From JBGTFE01 sp036403235 (GTDB taxonomy: Bacteria; Acidobacteriota; Blastocatellia; Pyrinomonadales; Pyrinomonadaceae): a stretch of DNA of 48,456 bases. The stretch lies in NCBI GenBank assembly GCA_036403235.1, contig DASWRI010000009.1:1-48456 (forward strand). The letters are read 5' to 3'. This document shows, one piece after another, positions 8,578 to 17,141 of the stretch. The notes under the pieces are model-generated. The model was not told the origin of the DNA and ran no database searches. It worked only from the letters and a program-made list of their open reading frames with translations. Within the stretch, counting starts at the first letter, position 1. Every line of letters begins with the position of its first letter. The translations under genes were made by a program, and so were the position numbers.

Positions 8578-9765
8578 CTAATTTTTTAAAATATTAAGCA
8601 AAGTGCTGCCCGTGACACGCTCTATCAGCCAGAAGCACGCGATGATAACAGTAACAGAAGCAAAAACGACGCGAAGGGAATGGTATATTTTATGCCGGCT
8701 GATAAGTAAGACGGGAAAAGCGATAGCCATGATTATAACCTGCATAAATTCGATGCCGAGGTTAAATCCGAAAATTGAAATTGCTTTTTGTAACGGCGTT
8801 AGTCGGAGTGAGATTAAGACTTCGGAAAAAGCGATACCATGTATAATCCCGAAGCTTAATGCCACTAACGTCTCCCGGCGAGAAAAAAGCGGGCGTATCG
8901 CATGCAGCGCTGTCAGCAGAATAGACGCCGCAATCGCTGCCTCAATTATCTTCCGATTTACAGGCAGCAAGTCATAAGCTCCAAAGATGAGTGCTGCCGA
9001 ATGCCCGATTGTAAAGGCAAGGCTTATCGCGAGAAAACGGCGCACTGTGTAACGGAATCCGCAGAACAGAGTCCACGCTCCGTCTTTTACCGCGAGAGGC
9101 GCGACAATAAGCAGCGTCAGGAGAAACAGGATGTGGTCAAGCCCGGCGAGTATATGATTCATGCCAAGAGTCACCATGCTGTAAAAACCTTGAAAAATCC
9201 CGCCATCGGTCACGGTCACAACCAGCGGCGGCACAAGCTCAGACGAAAAATCATAACGAATTGCTCCCACACTAACCGCCTTATCCCCGGTAAACACCCC
9301 GGCGTTAAAATCCTGTGTGATTTTCACGAGAGCAAAATGGTTGGGAACTTGGTGGATAACGGCATCATAATCAAGCAGAAAGTCGCGTGGATTGAAGCCG
9401 TCACGCACCGGAACTTCGGCCGTCAAAAGCAGCTCTTGATAATCGCCGACGAATTCATCTGTACTATTCGAAACGGATAAGGAAGTGATGTTGATGGATT
9501 GTGCAGCGCCGCTTTTGGATAAAACATTGATATGGTTCTTAAAATACGCTTCAACGATGCCGCGCGAGTCGGAGAGAATAGTGCCGGGTCTCATTCGCAC
9601 AGATTCCGGAAGAGCCAGCACGAGTTCGGGAACGGGTATTCTGATTTCGAGCGTTACAAAAGATTCATCGAGCCTGATTGCGATATCGGTGTTCGGCATC
9701 GGATGTGCCTGAACAATCGAGAAGCTCAGGACACACAGAAAGAAAAGTGAAAAGAAGTATTTCAT
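8578..9765 (-). CDS. HupE/UreJ family membrane protein
   Basis: 395 residues from the preferred ATG at 9765 (an in-frame ATG at 9786 is possible). A signal peptide (MKYFFSLFFLCVLSFSIVQA) leads a beta-rich extracytoplasmic domain of about 180 residues. The HupE/UreJ-2 membrane core follows, with its His-rich signatures GMNHILAGLDHILFLL, FTIGHSAAL, IIHGIAFSEVL and FNLGIEFMQ on about six helices. HupE and UreJ proteins are linked to nickel uptake for hydrogenase and urease; the long version with a periplasmic domain is widespread in genomes lacking either enzyme, and its substrate is not settled. It is 78 bases downstream of the DUF3500 gene on the same strand, so the two are probably co-transcribed. 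No hydrogenase or urease gene is present here, apart from a distant hypB remnant. Confidence 0.85.
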   Translation of the reverse strand: MKYFFSLFFLCVLSFSIVQAHPMPNTDIAIRLDESFVTLEIRIPVPELVLALPESVRMRPGTILSDSRGIVEAYFKNHINVLSKSGAAQSINITSLSVSNSTDEFVGDYQELLLTAEVPVRDGFNPRDFLLDYDAVIHQVPNHFALVKITQDFNAGVFTGDKAVSVGAIRYDFSSELVPPLVVTVTDGGIFQGFYSMVTLGMNHILAGLDHILFLLTLLIVAPLAVKDGAWTLFCGFRYTVRRFLAISLAFTIGHSAALIFGAYDLLPVNRKIIEAAIAASILLTALHAIRPLFSRRETLVALSFGIIHGIAFSEVLISLRLTPLQKAISIFGFNLGIEFMQVIIMAIAFPVLLISRHKIYHSLRVVFASVTVIIACFWLIERVTGSTLLNILKN

Positions 9766-9843
9766 GAGAAAATATTCAAAAGGCATTGAGCGCGCGTTGC
9801 GCGTGCGCCCGCTGCGAAACCTTAATCACTTGTAGTCGCCGGA

Positions 9844-10956
9844 TTACTTTAAATTACCGCCGTAATCAGTGTTTTTGTCACGCCAGACCGTGTGCGGGTG
9901 AACGCCGTTCCACGAAGCCGCGCGCTGCATCGAAATTTCAATCCAAACCGAAGGCCCGTCGATACGAACATAGTCATTGACCGTATTGAGGCCGGTCGTG
10001 CCGGAGTAGGCGATGTATGTATCGGCGGATTCGTTTTTATATTTTTCCATAATGACCCGCGAATCCGCATCGTCGATATCGCCGACATACGTCTCTATCG
10101 CCTTGACGACGAGTGCTTGTTTTTCCCGGCTTAAATTGCCGACACGGATGCCGGAGGGCGCGGAGGGAAAGTTTTTGTCTTTTTGCGGGCCGGCGATGAT
10201 ATCCGTGAACGTCTGACCGAGCATAGCCGTTTTTTGCTCGTTTTCATCAAGAGCACCGAGCATCGCGGCAAATGTTTCCTGCTCCTGCTTCATCGGGTTA
10301 TTTTCGCGACCGTTTTGCGTGAAACTTCCAAACGGCTCAACTCCTCGAAATGAAGGAGTCGCGCCGATTAGTTTTCCGTCCTTGTAGGTGTTTGAAACCG
10401 CAAGATGATGACCGCCGAAGTATAACTGCCAGGTGCCTGTATCGGACGGAGTTCCAATAAAAGCTATATGAAAATTGCCCGAACTGAATCCGGCATTATC
10501 GCCCGGCACGTTTGCTTTCAGGAAATCGTCGGCATTCAATATCTGCTCAATCTCGTCATATCCTTCGTTAGCCGCCGTTCCCGTAGCTTCTTTAAGAATT
10601 GCCTTTACAATAACGAGTTGTTCTTTAGTAAATTTATCGAGAGTCAGCCCGACGCGATTGTTATATCCGGCAGGCGGGAAATTACTCCACCGCTGCGCGT
10701 CTGCGACCGAATATGAAAGCTGCAATTTTGCAAGCGTTTCGTCAACAAGCGTCTTTTTAAGCTCGCCCGCCAGACAGACGATGCGAGCATGACCGCTTGC
10801 GCCTTTACACATTTCAGAAACGGCTTTTTCATCCAAAGCACCGATATTTACATTGACAGAGCCGTATGATGTATTGGAAAAAAATGAACGGTATAACGCA
10901 TAACCTCCGATTGAAATCGCGACGACAACTCCCAGAATAATCAATGCCTTTTTCAT
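9844..10956 (-). CDS. DUF3500 domain protein, membrane-anchored or secreted
   Basis: 370 residues. An N-terminal hydrophobic segment (ALIILGVVVAISIGGYALY) looks like an uncleaved anchor or signal peptide. The rest matches the DUF3500 family: an early FTKEQ segment, a mid-part FHIAFIGTPSDTGTWQLYFGGHHLA, and the family-defining end YVRIDGPSVWIE followed by HPHTVWRDKNTDYGGN. Several His residues (GGHHL, HPHT) could bind metal, but this is not established. The downstream neighbour is the HupE/UreJ protein, a pairing that suggests a shared extracytoplasmic role, possibly in metal handling. Biochemical function is unknown. Confidence 0.82.
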   Translation of the reverse strand: MKKALIILGVVVAISIGGYALYRSFFSNTSYGSVNVNIGALDEKAVSEMCKGASGHARIVCLAGELKKTLVDETLAKLQLSYSVADAQRWSNFPPAGYNNRVGLTLDKFTKEQLVIVKAILKEATGTAANEGYDEIEQILNADDFLKANVPGDNAGFSSGNFHIAFIGTPSDTGTWQLYFGGHHLAVSNTYKDGKLIGATPSFRGVEPFGSFTQNGRENNPMKQEQETFAAMLGALDENEQKTAMLGQTFTDIIAGPQKDKNFPSAPSGIRVGNLSREKQALVVKAIETYVGDIDDADSRVIMEKYKNESADTYIAYSGTTGLNTVNDYVRIDGPSVWIEISMQRAASWNGVHPHTVWRDKNTDYGGNLK

Positions 10957-11196
10957 AATAGATATTAAGTATATCGAATCTTATAAGCAACGTCAGCAAT
11001 TATCGGCCCGCACAGTAATTTTTAAAGCTCGCGTCAGTTTGTTTTTCGGCAAAGCGATAAATTTAAACGTATCGTCAAATATTTTATTGCCAGCTGTCTA
11101 AAAAATAGTTTTTGGACGGTAAAGAATTTTATGAAATTTAAAAATCAAAACCGCGTTTCTTTGTCTCAATAATTTTAAGTTGATAGATTTAAGAGT

Positions 11197-11994
11197 ATGA
11201 AAGTTAATGTGTGCATCGCCGGTGCTACCGGATGGGTCGGAAAGCCGCTTTGTCTGGCCGTCGCCGAATCCGACGATTTAAACCTTGTCGGCGCTGTTTC
11301 CCGCTCGTTTCAAGGAAAAAATTTGAAAGACGTTATCGGCGCGTCGAATCTCGATTTGACGATTAGCGGGTCGGTTGCCGAAGCTCTCGATGCGCCGACC
11401 GATATTTTAGTCGATTACACGAAAGCCGACATCGTAAAAGACAATGTGATGACCGCAATCGGCCGAGGCGTTCACGTCGTAATCGGTTCTTCGGGTTTGA
11501 CGGACGAAGATTTCGCTGAAATTGAAGCCGCCGCTCTGACGCAAAAAGTCGGCGTTATCGCCGCCGGTAATTTCGCCATTACGGCCGTGCTGCTGCAGCG
11601 TTTTGCCTGTGAGGCGGCAAAGTATATTCCTCACTGGGAAATCATAGATTACGCCTCGGACACCAAACGCGACGCGCCGAGCGGTACGACGCGCGAGCTG
11701 GCCTTTCGACTTTCCGAAATCAGAAAACCGGAAGTCGCGCATCCGATTAAAGAAACCATCGGCGAAAAAGAAAGTCGCGGCACGACATTAAACGGAACTC
11801 AGATTCACTCGATTCGGCTGCCGAGCTATATTATCGGCGTCGAGGCGATATTCGGCGCAAAAGACGAACGCTTAACGATTCGCCACGATGCCGGAAGCGG
11901 CGCCGAGCCCTACATTCAGGGCACGCTTTTAGCGATTCGTAAAGTGAGAGAACACGTCGGGCTCGTCAGAGGTCTCGATAAAATTATGATGTAG
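11197..11994 (+). CDS. DapB-like reductase lacking canonical catalytic histidines
   Basis: 265 residues with the DapB two-domain layout: N-terminal Rossmann fold with the nucleotide loop IAGATGWVGKPL (about residues 6-17), the VDYT and VIGSSGL strands of the cofactor domain, AAGNFAITAVLL, and the C-terminal substrate domain with DAPSGT. In ordinary 4-hydroxy-tetrahydrodipicolinate reductase the segment before DAPSGT is E(G/A)HHRHKV, with two conserved His. Here it is IDYASDTKR, so both His are absent while a Lys is kept. The end (RLTIRHDAGS, then PYIQGTLLAIRKV) is normal for the family. It may be a divergent DapB or a paralogous oxidoreductase; the lysine-pathway role is uncertain. It stands alone, with no lysine genes beside it. 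Confidence 0.7.
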   Translation: MKVNVCIAGATGWVGKPLCLAVAESDDLNLVGAVSRSFQGKNLKDVIGASNLDLTISGSVAEALDAPTDILVDYTKADIVKDNVMTAIGRGVHVVIGSSGLTDEDFAEIEAAALTQKVGVIAAGNFAITAVLLQRFACEAAKYIPHWEIIDYASDTKRDAPSGTTRELAFRLSEIRKPEVAHPIKETIGEKESRGTTLNGTQIHSIRLPSYIIGVEAIFGAKDERLTIRHDAGSGAEPYIQGTLLAIRKVREHVGLVRGLDKIMM

Positions 11995-12277
11995 CCATAA
12001 TTACCGATGAAAACCTTTTTCAATTCGCATTGACGGCATTTCCAATGCCGCTCGTTTGCACAGAGCGCGGAGAATTTATTCTCTTGAGATTTCTATTTTG
12101 AGCGAAAAGCTCACAAAGCGTCGTAAGGTTTTATCACAACAAATCCCGTTCGCTTCTCGCCTTAAAATCTTAACTACCTAATCTTCAAACATTTACGAAA
12201 ACGAGTGATGTGGCACACTTCTTGTAAATAAGGGAGTGCGGTTGCTTGCCAATCGCATTATTTTAAGGAGAGAAAAA
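11995..12277 (+). other. Intergenic region with hairpin and promoter
   Basis: No gene seen. A 7-bp hairpin CGGCATT-tcc-AATGCCG lies at 12034-12050, shortly after the dapB-like stop. It lacks a strong T-run, so it is a weak terminator at best or a regulatory site. The sigma-54-like promoter at 12212-12225 serves the next gene. Confidence 0.45.
12212..12225 (+). promoter_or_regulatory. Candidate sigma-54 promoter
   Basis: TGGCACACTTCTTGTA: GG at 12212-12213, exactly ten bases, then GT at 12224-12225 (consensus TGGCACG-N4-TTGCA). It lies 52 bases before the start codon at 12278 and just upstream of a locus that encodes its own NtrC-type activator, which is the natural candidate to fire it. Confidence 0.55.
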
Positions 12278-13066
12278 ATGAAATTATTTAATAAAAGAAA
12301 CTTGGCGGTCGGCATCATCGCCTTGATTATCGGTCTGGCGGCGGTTTTCGTCATGACGAAAGTTTTCGGACGAACATCGACCACCGTGACGGGCAGCGTG
12401 ACGGCGTTTATCTTAAATTCGGAAGGCAAACCCGACGGCGTGATTCTGGACACCGGCGAGCAAATTCGTTTCGGCGCGGATACCGGCGCGCTCGTCGCCT
12501 CGCAAATTAAAGTCGGCGACCAAATCACGGTAACGGGATACGCCGGTGACAAATCCGAATACGGGCGCGAGCTGCGAGCGGAAACCCTGCAAATCGGCGG
12601 TCAAACGATAAACGTCATTCACGATAAGCGGAAACCGCAGCGCCCGGGCGAAGGCGACAAGCCGAAAAATCAGAAAGGCGAGAAAAGACGGCAGCGCTCC
12701 GGAGATGAAAAAGCGTCGACCGAACCGGCAGATGCGGATGCTCCGGCTGCGCCCGTTAACGCCGACGCGCCCGTTCCGCCGATGCCCGCGCCGCGCGAAA
12801 CTCTAACGGCAAACGGCACGGTGAAAACAATTCTCGTCGGCGGACACGGCGAAGCGCGCGGCTTGATTTTGAGCGACGGCACGCAAATTATGCTGCCGAA
12901 AGAAGTCGCTGAGGCACAATTGACTTTCAATGAGCAAACCAGCGTCAGCGTCGAAGGCGAAGCGGCGAAAAGCGATTTCGGCACGTTCATCAACCCGACT
13001 CGCCTGACCGTCGGCGACCGGACTTTCAGCGTCAATCACTCAGAAAGACGCGGCTCGGCAAAATAA
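12278..13066 (+). CDS. Membrane-anchored protein with duplicated DUF5666/OB-like domain
   Basis: 262 residues from ATG 12278, which has a clear AAGGAG site eight bases upstream. One N-terminal membrane segment (residues about 9-29) is followed by two copies of the same domain, at about 37-115 and 178-255. Both carry the pattern G-x-V...G..(D/R)G(V/L)IL..G.QI, then a V.G...S..G strand and a closing L..G....V. This suggests two small beta-barrels (OB-like, similar in kind to DUF5666). The copies are joined by a basic linker (about 116-145) and an Ala/Pro/Asp-rich stretch (about 146-172). The topology points to a periplasmic or cell-surface function. The gene precedes the two-component pair, and its sigma-54-like promoter suggests it is a target of that pair and possibly a stress or envelope sensor partner. 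No defined function. Confidence 0.65.
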   Translation: MKLFNKRNLAVGIIALIIGLAAVFVMTKVFGRTSTTVTGSVTAFILNSEGKPDGVILDTGEQIRFGADTGALVASQIKVGDQITVTGYAGDKSEYGRELRAETLQIGGQTINVIHDKRKPQRPGEGDKPKNQKGEKRRQRSGDEKASTEPADADAPAAPVNADAPVPPMPAPRETLTANGTVKTILVGGHGEARGLILSDGTQIMLPKEVAEAQLTFNEQTSVSVEGEAAKSDFGTFINPTRLTVGDRTFSVNHSERRGSAK

Positions 13067-13085
13067 CAATCGTCAAATGACCGTT

Positions 13086-13127
13086 AAACGCGGATTGGTT
13101 ATCATAAAATAAATCAATCCGCGTTTT
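13086..13127 (+). terminator. Terminator or attenuator hairpin before the kinase gene
   Basis: Perfect 12-bp stem AAACGCGGATTG / CAATCCGCGTTT around a 17-base AT-rich loop, followed by TTCTGATTT. It lies between the duplicated-domain gene and the kinase gene, so it probably ends most transcripts from the sigma-54 promoter and lets a fraction read through. Confidence 0.65.
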
Positions 13128-13141
13128 CTGATTTGGAAAAG

Positions 13142-14665
13142 ATGTTCAAGGTTTTGAGAAAAATGAGTTTGCGGACGAAGCTGCTGATTCTGACGGCGTT
13201 TTCGCTGGTCGCTTTGCTGATTGCGTTCGCGTCGGCTTACCGCACAGCGCGAATGAGTCAGGCTTTCGCCGCGAGACAGGCCGAAGGAGATGTTCTGGCG
13301 GCCGTTCGCGAGCTTGCGCGCGACGCCGGAAACGGCGAGGAAGACGCGGTAAACAAACCGAAACGCCGCCAGATACCTTCGCACGAAGCCGAAATCTACG
13401 CCCGTTTTCAGGACGCGCCGACGCGCAGAGTCGCGCTCGCCCTGCGCGCACGCGCGGAAGTTTCCGGCGGCCTCTGCGCGCCGGACGGCACGCCGCAAGC
13501 TTTCGTCTCGGCCGATTCACAGAGCGCGAGCTTTTCCGCCGACGAGCGGCAAATCGCAAATTCGGCCTGTCGGAAAACACTGAGCGACGATTTTCAAACT
13601 GAAAGAATCAACATCGGCGGCGCAATGTATTTCGTCGCATCCTCGCCCGTCGCGCCCGACGATGAAAATACGAATCCGATTGCCGGCGCGTTCGCGTTTC
13701 GACGCGTTCCGGCGGAGGCCAATCTTTTCGGCGACTGGCTGAGCTTGCTGACACAGGTCTTCCTGCTCGCTTCGGCAATCGGTTTAGCCTTGTTTTCGTT
13801 TCTCGTGTGGCGCGACTGGCAAAGCGGAATGCGGCAAATCGAATCGGGTTTGCAAAATATCTCCAATGACTTGTCGGCGAGAATCGAGCCGCCTTCGACG
13901 TTTGAATTGCAGGAAGTGAGCCGCTCGATAAACGACTTGGCGACAAATCTCGAAGCGAATCTGCGGCGCGAAGCCGAACTCGAAAAATCGCTTGCCCGCA
14001 ATGAAAAGCTCGCTTCTCTGGGCCGAGTGGCGGCTGGCGTAGCACACGAAGTTCGCAATCCGCTGGCTTCGATGAAACTGAAAATACAGCTTGCCGGTCG
14101 CTCGGATTACGAAAAATCGAAGCTCGAAAAAACCTTCGGCGTTTTACTGGAAGAAATCGAACGGCTCGACAATCTGGTGCGCAGACTGCTCGATTTGAGT
14201 CGGCCGCCGAAACTAGATTTATCAAAAATTTCGCTCGCCGGATTGATTGACGAACGCCTTGCGCTGCTGTCGGACAAATTCGCGCAAGCAGGCGTGCAAA
14301 TCGAATTTGAAGACGCGGCGCGGCAAAATTTGAGTATCGCCGCCGACCGCGAAAAACTGGCGCAGATTTTTGACAATCTTTTTTTGAATGCGCTCGAAGC
14401 GATGCCGGAAGGCGGCTTGTTGCGTGTCGAAATTGACGAAAAAACCGAAAAGATTGAAATAAAAATTTCCGACACCGGCGAAGAAATTGCGGCGGACAAA
14501 CGCGAAAAGATTTTCGAGCCGTTTTTTACGACCAAAGACACGGGCACAGGCCTCGGTTTGGCGATTTCGCGTGAGATTGCCGAATCGCACGGCGGGCGTT
14601 TGTTTTTAGATGAAAGCCCGAAAGGCGACACGATTTTCGTCGTCGAATTGCCGCTTTCGGGATAA
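13142..14665 (+). CDS. Membrane sensor histidine kinase, NtrB/ZraS type
   Basis: 507 residues from ATG 13142. Transmembrane helix 1 lies at about 11-33, a periplasmic sensing region of about 160 residues follows, and helix 2 is at about 201-223. Next come a HAMP-like segment and the kinase core: H-box VAHEVRNPLASMKLK with His at about 302, N-box FDNLFLNALEAMPEGG, G1 SDTGEEI, F-box FEPFFTTK and G2 GTGLGLAIS. The H-box and FEPFFTTK style are typical of kinases that pair with NtrC-family activators. The gene ends 15 bases before such an activator, so they form a two-component system. The sensed signal is unknown. The activator may drive the sigma-54 promoter at 12212 and perhaps others in the window. 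Confidence 0.9.
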   Translation: MFKVLRKMSLRTKLLILTAFSLVALLIAFASAYRTARMSQAFAARQAEGDVLAAVRELARDAGNGEEDAVNKPKRRQIPSHEAEIYARFQDAPTRRVALALRARAEVSGGLCAPDGTPQAFVSADSQSASFSADERQIANSACRKTLSDDFQTERINIGGAMYFVASSPVAPDDENTNPIAGAFAFRRVPAEANLFGDWLSLLTQVFLLASAIGLALFSFLVWRDWQSGMRQIESGLQNISNDLSARIEPPSTFELQEVSRSINDLATNLEANLRREAELEKSLARNEKLASLGRVAAGVAHEVRNPLASMKLKIQLAGRSDYEKSKLEKTFGVLLEEIERLDNLVRRLLDLSRPPKLDLSKISLAGLIDERLALLSDKFAQAGVQIEFEDAARQNLSIAADREKLAQIFDNLFLNALEAMPEGGLLRVEIDEKTEKIEIKISDTGEEIAADKREKIFEPFFTTKDTGTGLGLAISREIAESHGGRLFLDESPKGDTIFVVELPLSG

Positions 14666-14680
14666 AATTTAGAGAAATAA

Positions 14681-16060
14681 ATGCAAATAAAAAGCAGGAA
14701 GATTTTAGTCGTCGACGACGAAAAGAATTTGCGCGAAGCGCTCGCCGAACTGATTGAGAGCGAAGGTTTTCAACCCGAGCAGGCGGCGGACGGCGCGGAG
14801 GCGCTGCTGAAAATTCGCGCCGCCGGTTTCGCCTGCATTTTTCTCGATATTCGGATGCCGCGAATGGACGGGCTTCAGCTTTTGGCGAAGCTGCGCGAGG
14901 AAAATTTAACCGCCGCGCCCGTCATCGTCGTCAGCGCGTTCGGCGAAAGCGACCAGACGATTGAAGCGATGCGCCTCGGGGCTTTCGACTACATCACGAA
15001 ACCGCTCGACATCGACGAAATTCTGCAAACCCTGAAACGCGCGGTGCGGCAGTTCGAGGCGAGCCGTCAAGATAAGCTTTCCGCCGACGAAGGCGAAGCC
15101 GAATCAAATACGGACGCCACGCAAATCATCGGGACGAGCCGCCGGATGCGCGAAGTTTTCAAACAAATCGGGCGCGTGGCGGCGACCGACGCGACCGTTT
15201 TAATAACGGGCGAAAGCGGCACGGGAAAAGAGCTGGCGGCGCGGGCGATTCACGATTATTCGGCGCGCGCCGGAAAACCTTTCGTCGCCGTCAATTGCGG
15301 CGCGATTCCCGAAACATTGATTGAATCGGAGCTTTTCGGCTACGAAAAAGGCGCGTTTACCGGCGCTGTTTCCGGTAAAAAAGGGCTTTTTGAAGCTGCC
15401 GGCGGCGGCACGATTTTTCTCGACGAAATCGGCGAGATGCCATTGCAGGCGCAAGTGAAATTGCTGCGCGTCCTTCAGGAGCGAAAAATCGAGCGCGTCG
15501 GCGGAAGCGCGAATTTAATCCCGGTCGACGTGCGCGTCATCGCCGCGACGAACCGCGATTTGACGCAGGAAATCGCCAGAAAAAACTTCCGCGAAGATTT
15601 GTTTTACCGGCTTAATGTGGTTGAAATTCATTTGCCGCCGCTTAGAGAAAGATTAGCCGACGTGCCGCCGCTCGCGAAATTTTTTCTCGGGAAAGCCGTG
15701 CGTAAACATCGTTTGCCGCTGAAAATTTTTTCCGATACGGCCTTACGCTTTTTGCTGAATCTCGATTTTCCGGGAAATGTTCGCGAGCTGGAAAACATCG
15801 TCGAGCGCGCGGCGGTCGCGAGCGGCACTTCGTCAATCGTTTTGCCCGAACATTTCGCGGCGGAAACCGGGCAGCAAGCGGAACAAAACTTTTTGCAGCT
15901 GCCGTTCAAAGAATCAATCGCTTTGCTCGAAAAAACTTTGATTGAAAACGCTCTGCGCGAGGCGGAGGGCAATCGCTCGGAAGCGGCGCGGCGTCTGGGA
16001 ATAAATCGTCGTCTGCTGTATGACAAAATCGAGGAGCACAAAATCAAAAATGAAAGGTGA
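14681..16060 (+). CDS. NtrC-family sigma-54 response regulator
   Basis: 459 residues in three domains. The receiver spans about 1-125, with the acidic pair at 12-13, phospho-acceptor Asp56 (CIFLDIRMP) and Lys107 (TKPLD). The AAA+ domain has Walker A GESGTGKE (177-184), the sigma-54 contact loop GAFTGA (224-229), Walker B IFLDEIGE and an arginine-finger region FREDLFYRLNV. A Fis-type helix-turn-helix closes the protein (ALREAEGNRSEAARRLGINRRLLYDKI). Length and order match NtrC/ZraR. It is cognate to the kinase 15 bases upstream. It should activate sigma-54 promoters when phosphorylated; the promoter at 12212 in its own locus is the best candidate target. A global nitrogen role (true NtrC) is not shown. 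Confidence 0.92.
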   Translation: MQIKSRKILVVDDEKNLREALAELIESEGFQPEQAADGAEALLKIRAAGFACIFLDIRMPRMDGLQLLAKLREENLTAAPVIVVSAFGESDQTIEAMRLGAFDYITKPLDIDEILQTLKRAVRQFEASRQDKLSADEGEAESNTDATQIIGTSRRMREVFKQIGRVAATDATVLITGESGTGKELAARAIHDYSARAGKPFVAVNCGAIPETLIESELFGYEKGAFTGAVSGKKGLFEAAGGGTIFLDEIGEMPLQAQVKLLRVLQERKIERVGGSANLIPVDVRVIAATNRDLTQEIARKNFREDLFYRLNVVEIHLPPLRERLADVPPLAKFFLGKAVRKHRLPLKIFSDTALRFLLNLDFPGNVRELENIVERAAVASGTSSIVLPEHFAAETGQQAEQNFLQLPFKESIALLEKTLIENALREAEGNRSEAARRLGINRRLLYDKIEEHKIKNER

Positions 16061-16269
16061 TTTCCGGGAAAATCGCGGCGAGAAATCAATTTATGCCGTG
16101 CAATCGAATTTATCCGACTTTTATAATTTTATAAGCATTTTTATTTCACTTTAAATACTTATCGGGCATTGAATTGCAGGCGAGTGAAATAATCGGTCAG
16201 AAGCTGATTGATAACAGTCGGAAATCATCATCGGTAAAGCGTAGAGACGGCAAACCAAAAAACTTTTCT

Positions 16270-16863
16270 ATGAGTATTGTTTCTAAACTTAAGACGCTTA
16301 ATTGGCGCGAATCAAACCCGCTCTGGTGGTCGCTTATCAGCTGGACGCTGACCGTCGGCGGTTATGGTACAGGAGAAATTCTGATTAGGTTATTCGGCTG
16401 GGGCGGCCTCGCGCCCGAGATTATACTGCCCTGTCTTGTAGGCGTGGCGGCGCTCGCGCCATTCGCGGCGCTGTTGACACTCGTATCGGGTTACAAGCGA
16501 AACGCACAGACTCTAAAAAGGATAGTCTGTATGTATCTCGCCTTAGTGCTCATCTGTGCGAACTTAAACTTCCTTCTTATGCTGCATTTCAGCCGGGGCG
16601 GCTCGCCGCCTTTTCACGGCATTCATTCGGTATGGGGAGAATATGCGGCGGGACGGCCGCTGCCGTTCAGTTTCGAAAACGCTTTTCAATCAATCATTGA
16701 TTGCCTGCACTTCAGCGTGATGACGCTGTCAACCGTCGGTTACGGCGATATTTATCCGACCGCCTGGTACTCTAAGTTAATCGTCGATTTAGAAATTTTG
16801 ATGGGACTTGGCATCAATATACTGACGATTGGACGGTATTTTTCTCGTGGAGAGGAGCAGTAA
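16270..16863 (+). CDS. Small potassium-channel-like membrane protein
   Basis: 197 residues from ATG 16270; an upstream TTG at 16174 would add 32 hydrophilic residues and has no ribosome binding site. Four hydrophobic segments (about 18-40, 50-73, 83-106 and 167-190) surround a pore helix and the K+ selectivity filter TVGYGD at 155-160 (HFSVMTLSTVGYGDIYP). This is the Ion_trans_2 pore signature. It has no RCK/TrkA domain and no voltage-sensor arginine ladder, so it is a minimal channel. It follows the NtrC-like gene by about 210 bases and may have its own promoter. Selectivity for K+ is inferred from the filter. Confidence 0.8.
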   Translation: MSIVSKLKTLNWRESNPLWWSLISWTLTVGGYGTGEILIRLFGWGGLAPEIILPCLVGVAALAPFAALLTLVSGYKRNAQTLKRIVCMYLALVLICANLNFLLMLHFSRGGSPPFHGIHSVWGEYAAGRPLPFSFENAFQSIIDCLHFSVMTLSTVGYGDIYPTAWYSKLIVDLEILMGLGINILTIGRYFSRGEEQ

Positions 16864-17141
16864 AAGCCGCAGTTAGAATTGGCGGCGAGTTCGATTTTCC
16901 GAAAATAAAACAGTTATCGCGCCTGAAGGTCGAGCCAAGCATACTGCCGTTTACCCAAAAATAAGACTTCTCTCCAAACGGCACGCCGGGGCGAACGACC
17001 GCCCGGTTTGAATTTTTATTATTCAGATAAAAATCGTTGTCCGGCAGCCGACTACGGATTTAGAGCGAGCTATTAATCGCAAGTTGAAAATCAGCGTGCC
17101 GATTGTTAAAAACTTATCGCTTTAAAATTATAATTAATTTC
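16864..17141. other. Intergenic, no gene seen
   Basis: 278 bases between two convergent genes. A GC-rich imperfect hairpin around 16988-17004 (GGGCG-aacgac-CGCCC) followed by a T-rich stretch could act as a weak terminator for the channel gene. Nothing else is recognised. Confidence 0.35.

Noticed and set aside
11161..11189. TTGTCT-N17-TAGATT as a sigma-70 promoter for the dapB-like gene
   Set aside because: Spacing fits, but both boxes are weak and the start site would coincide with the ATG; AT-rich DNA makes chance matches likely.
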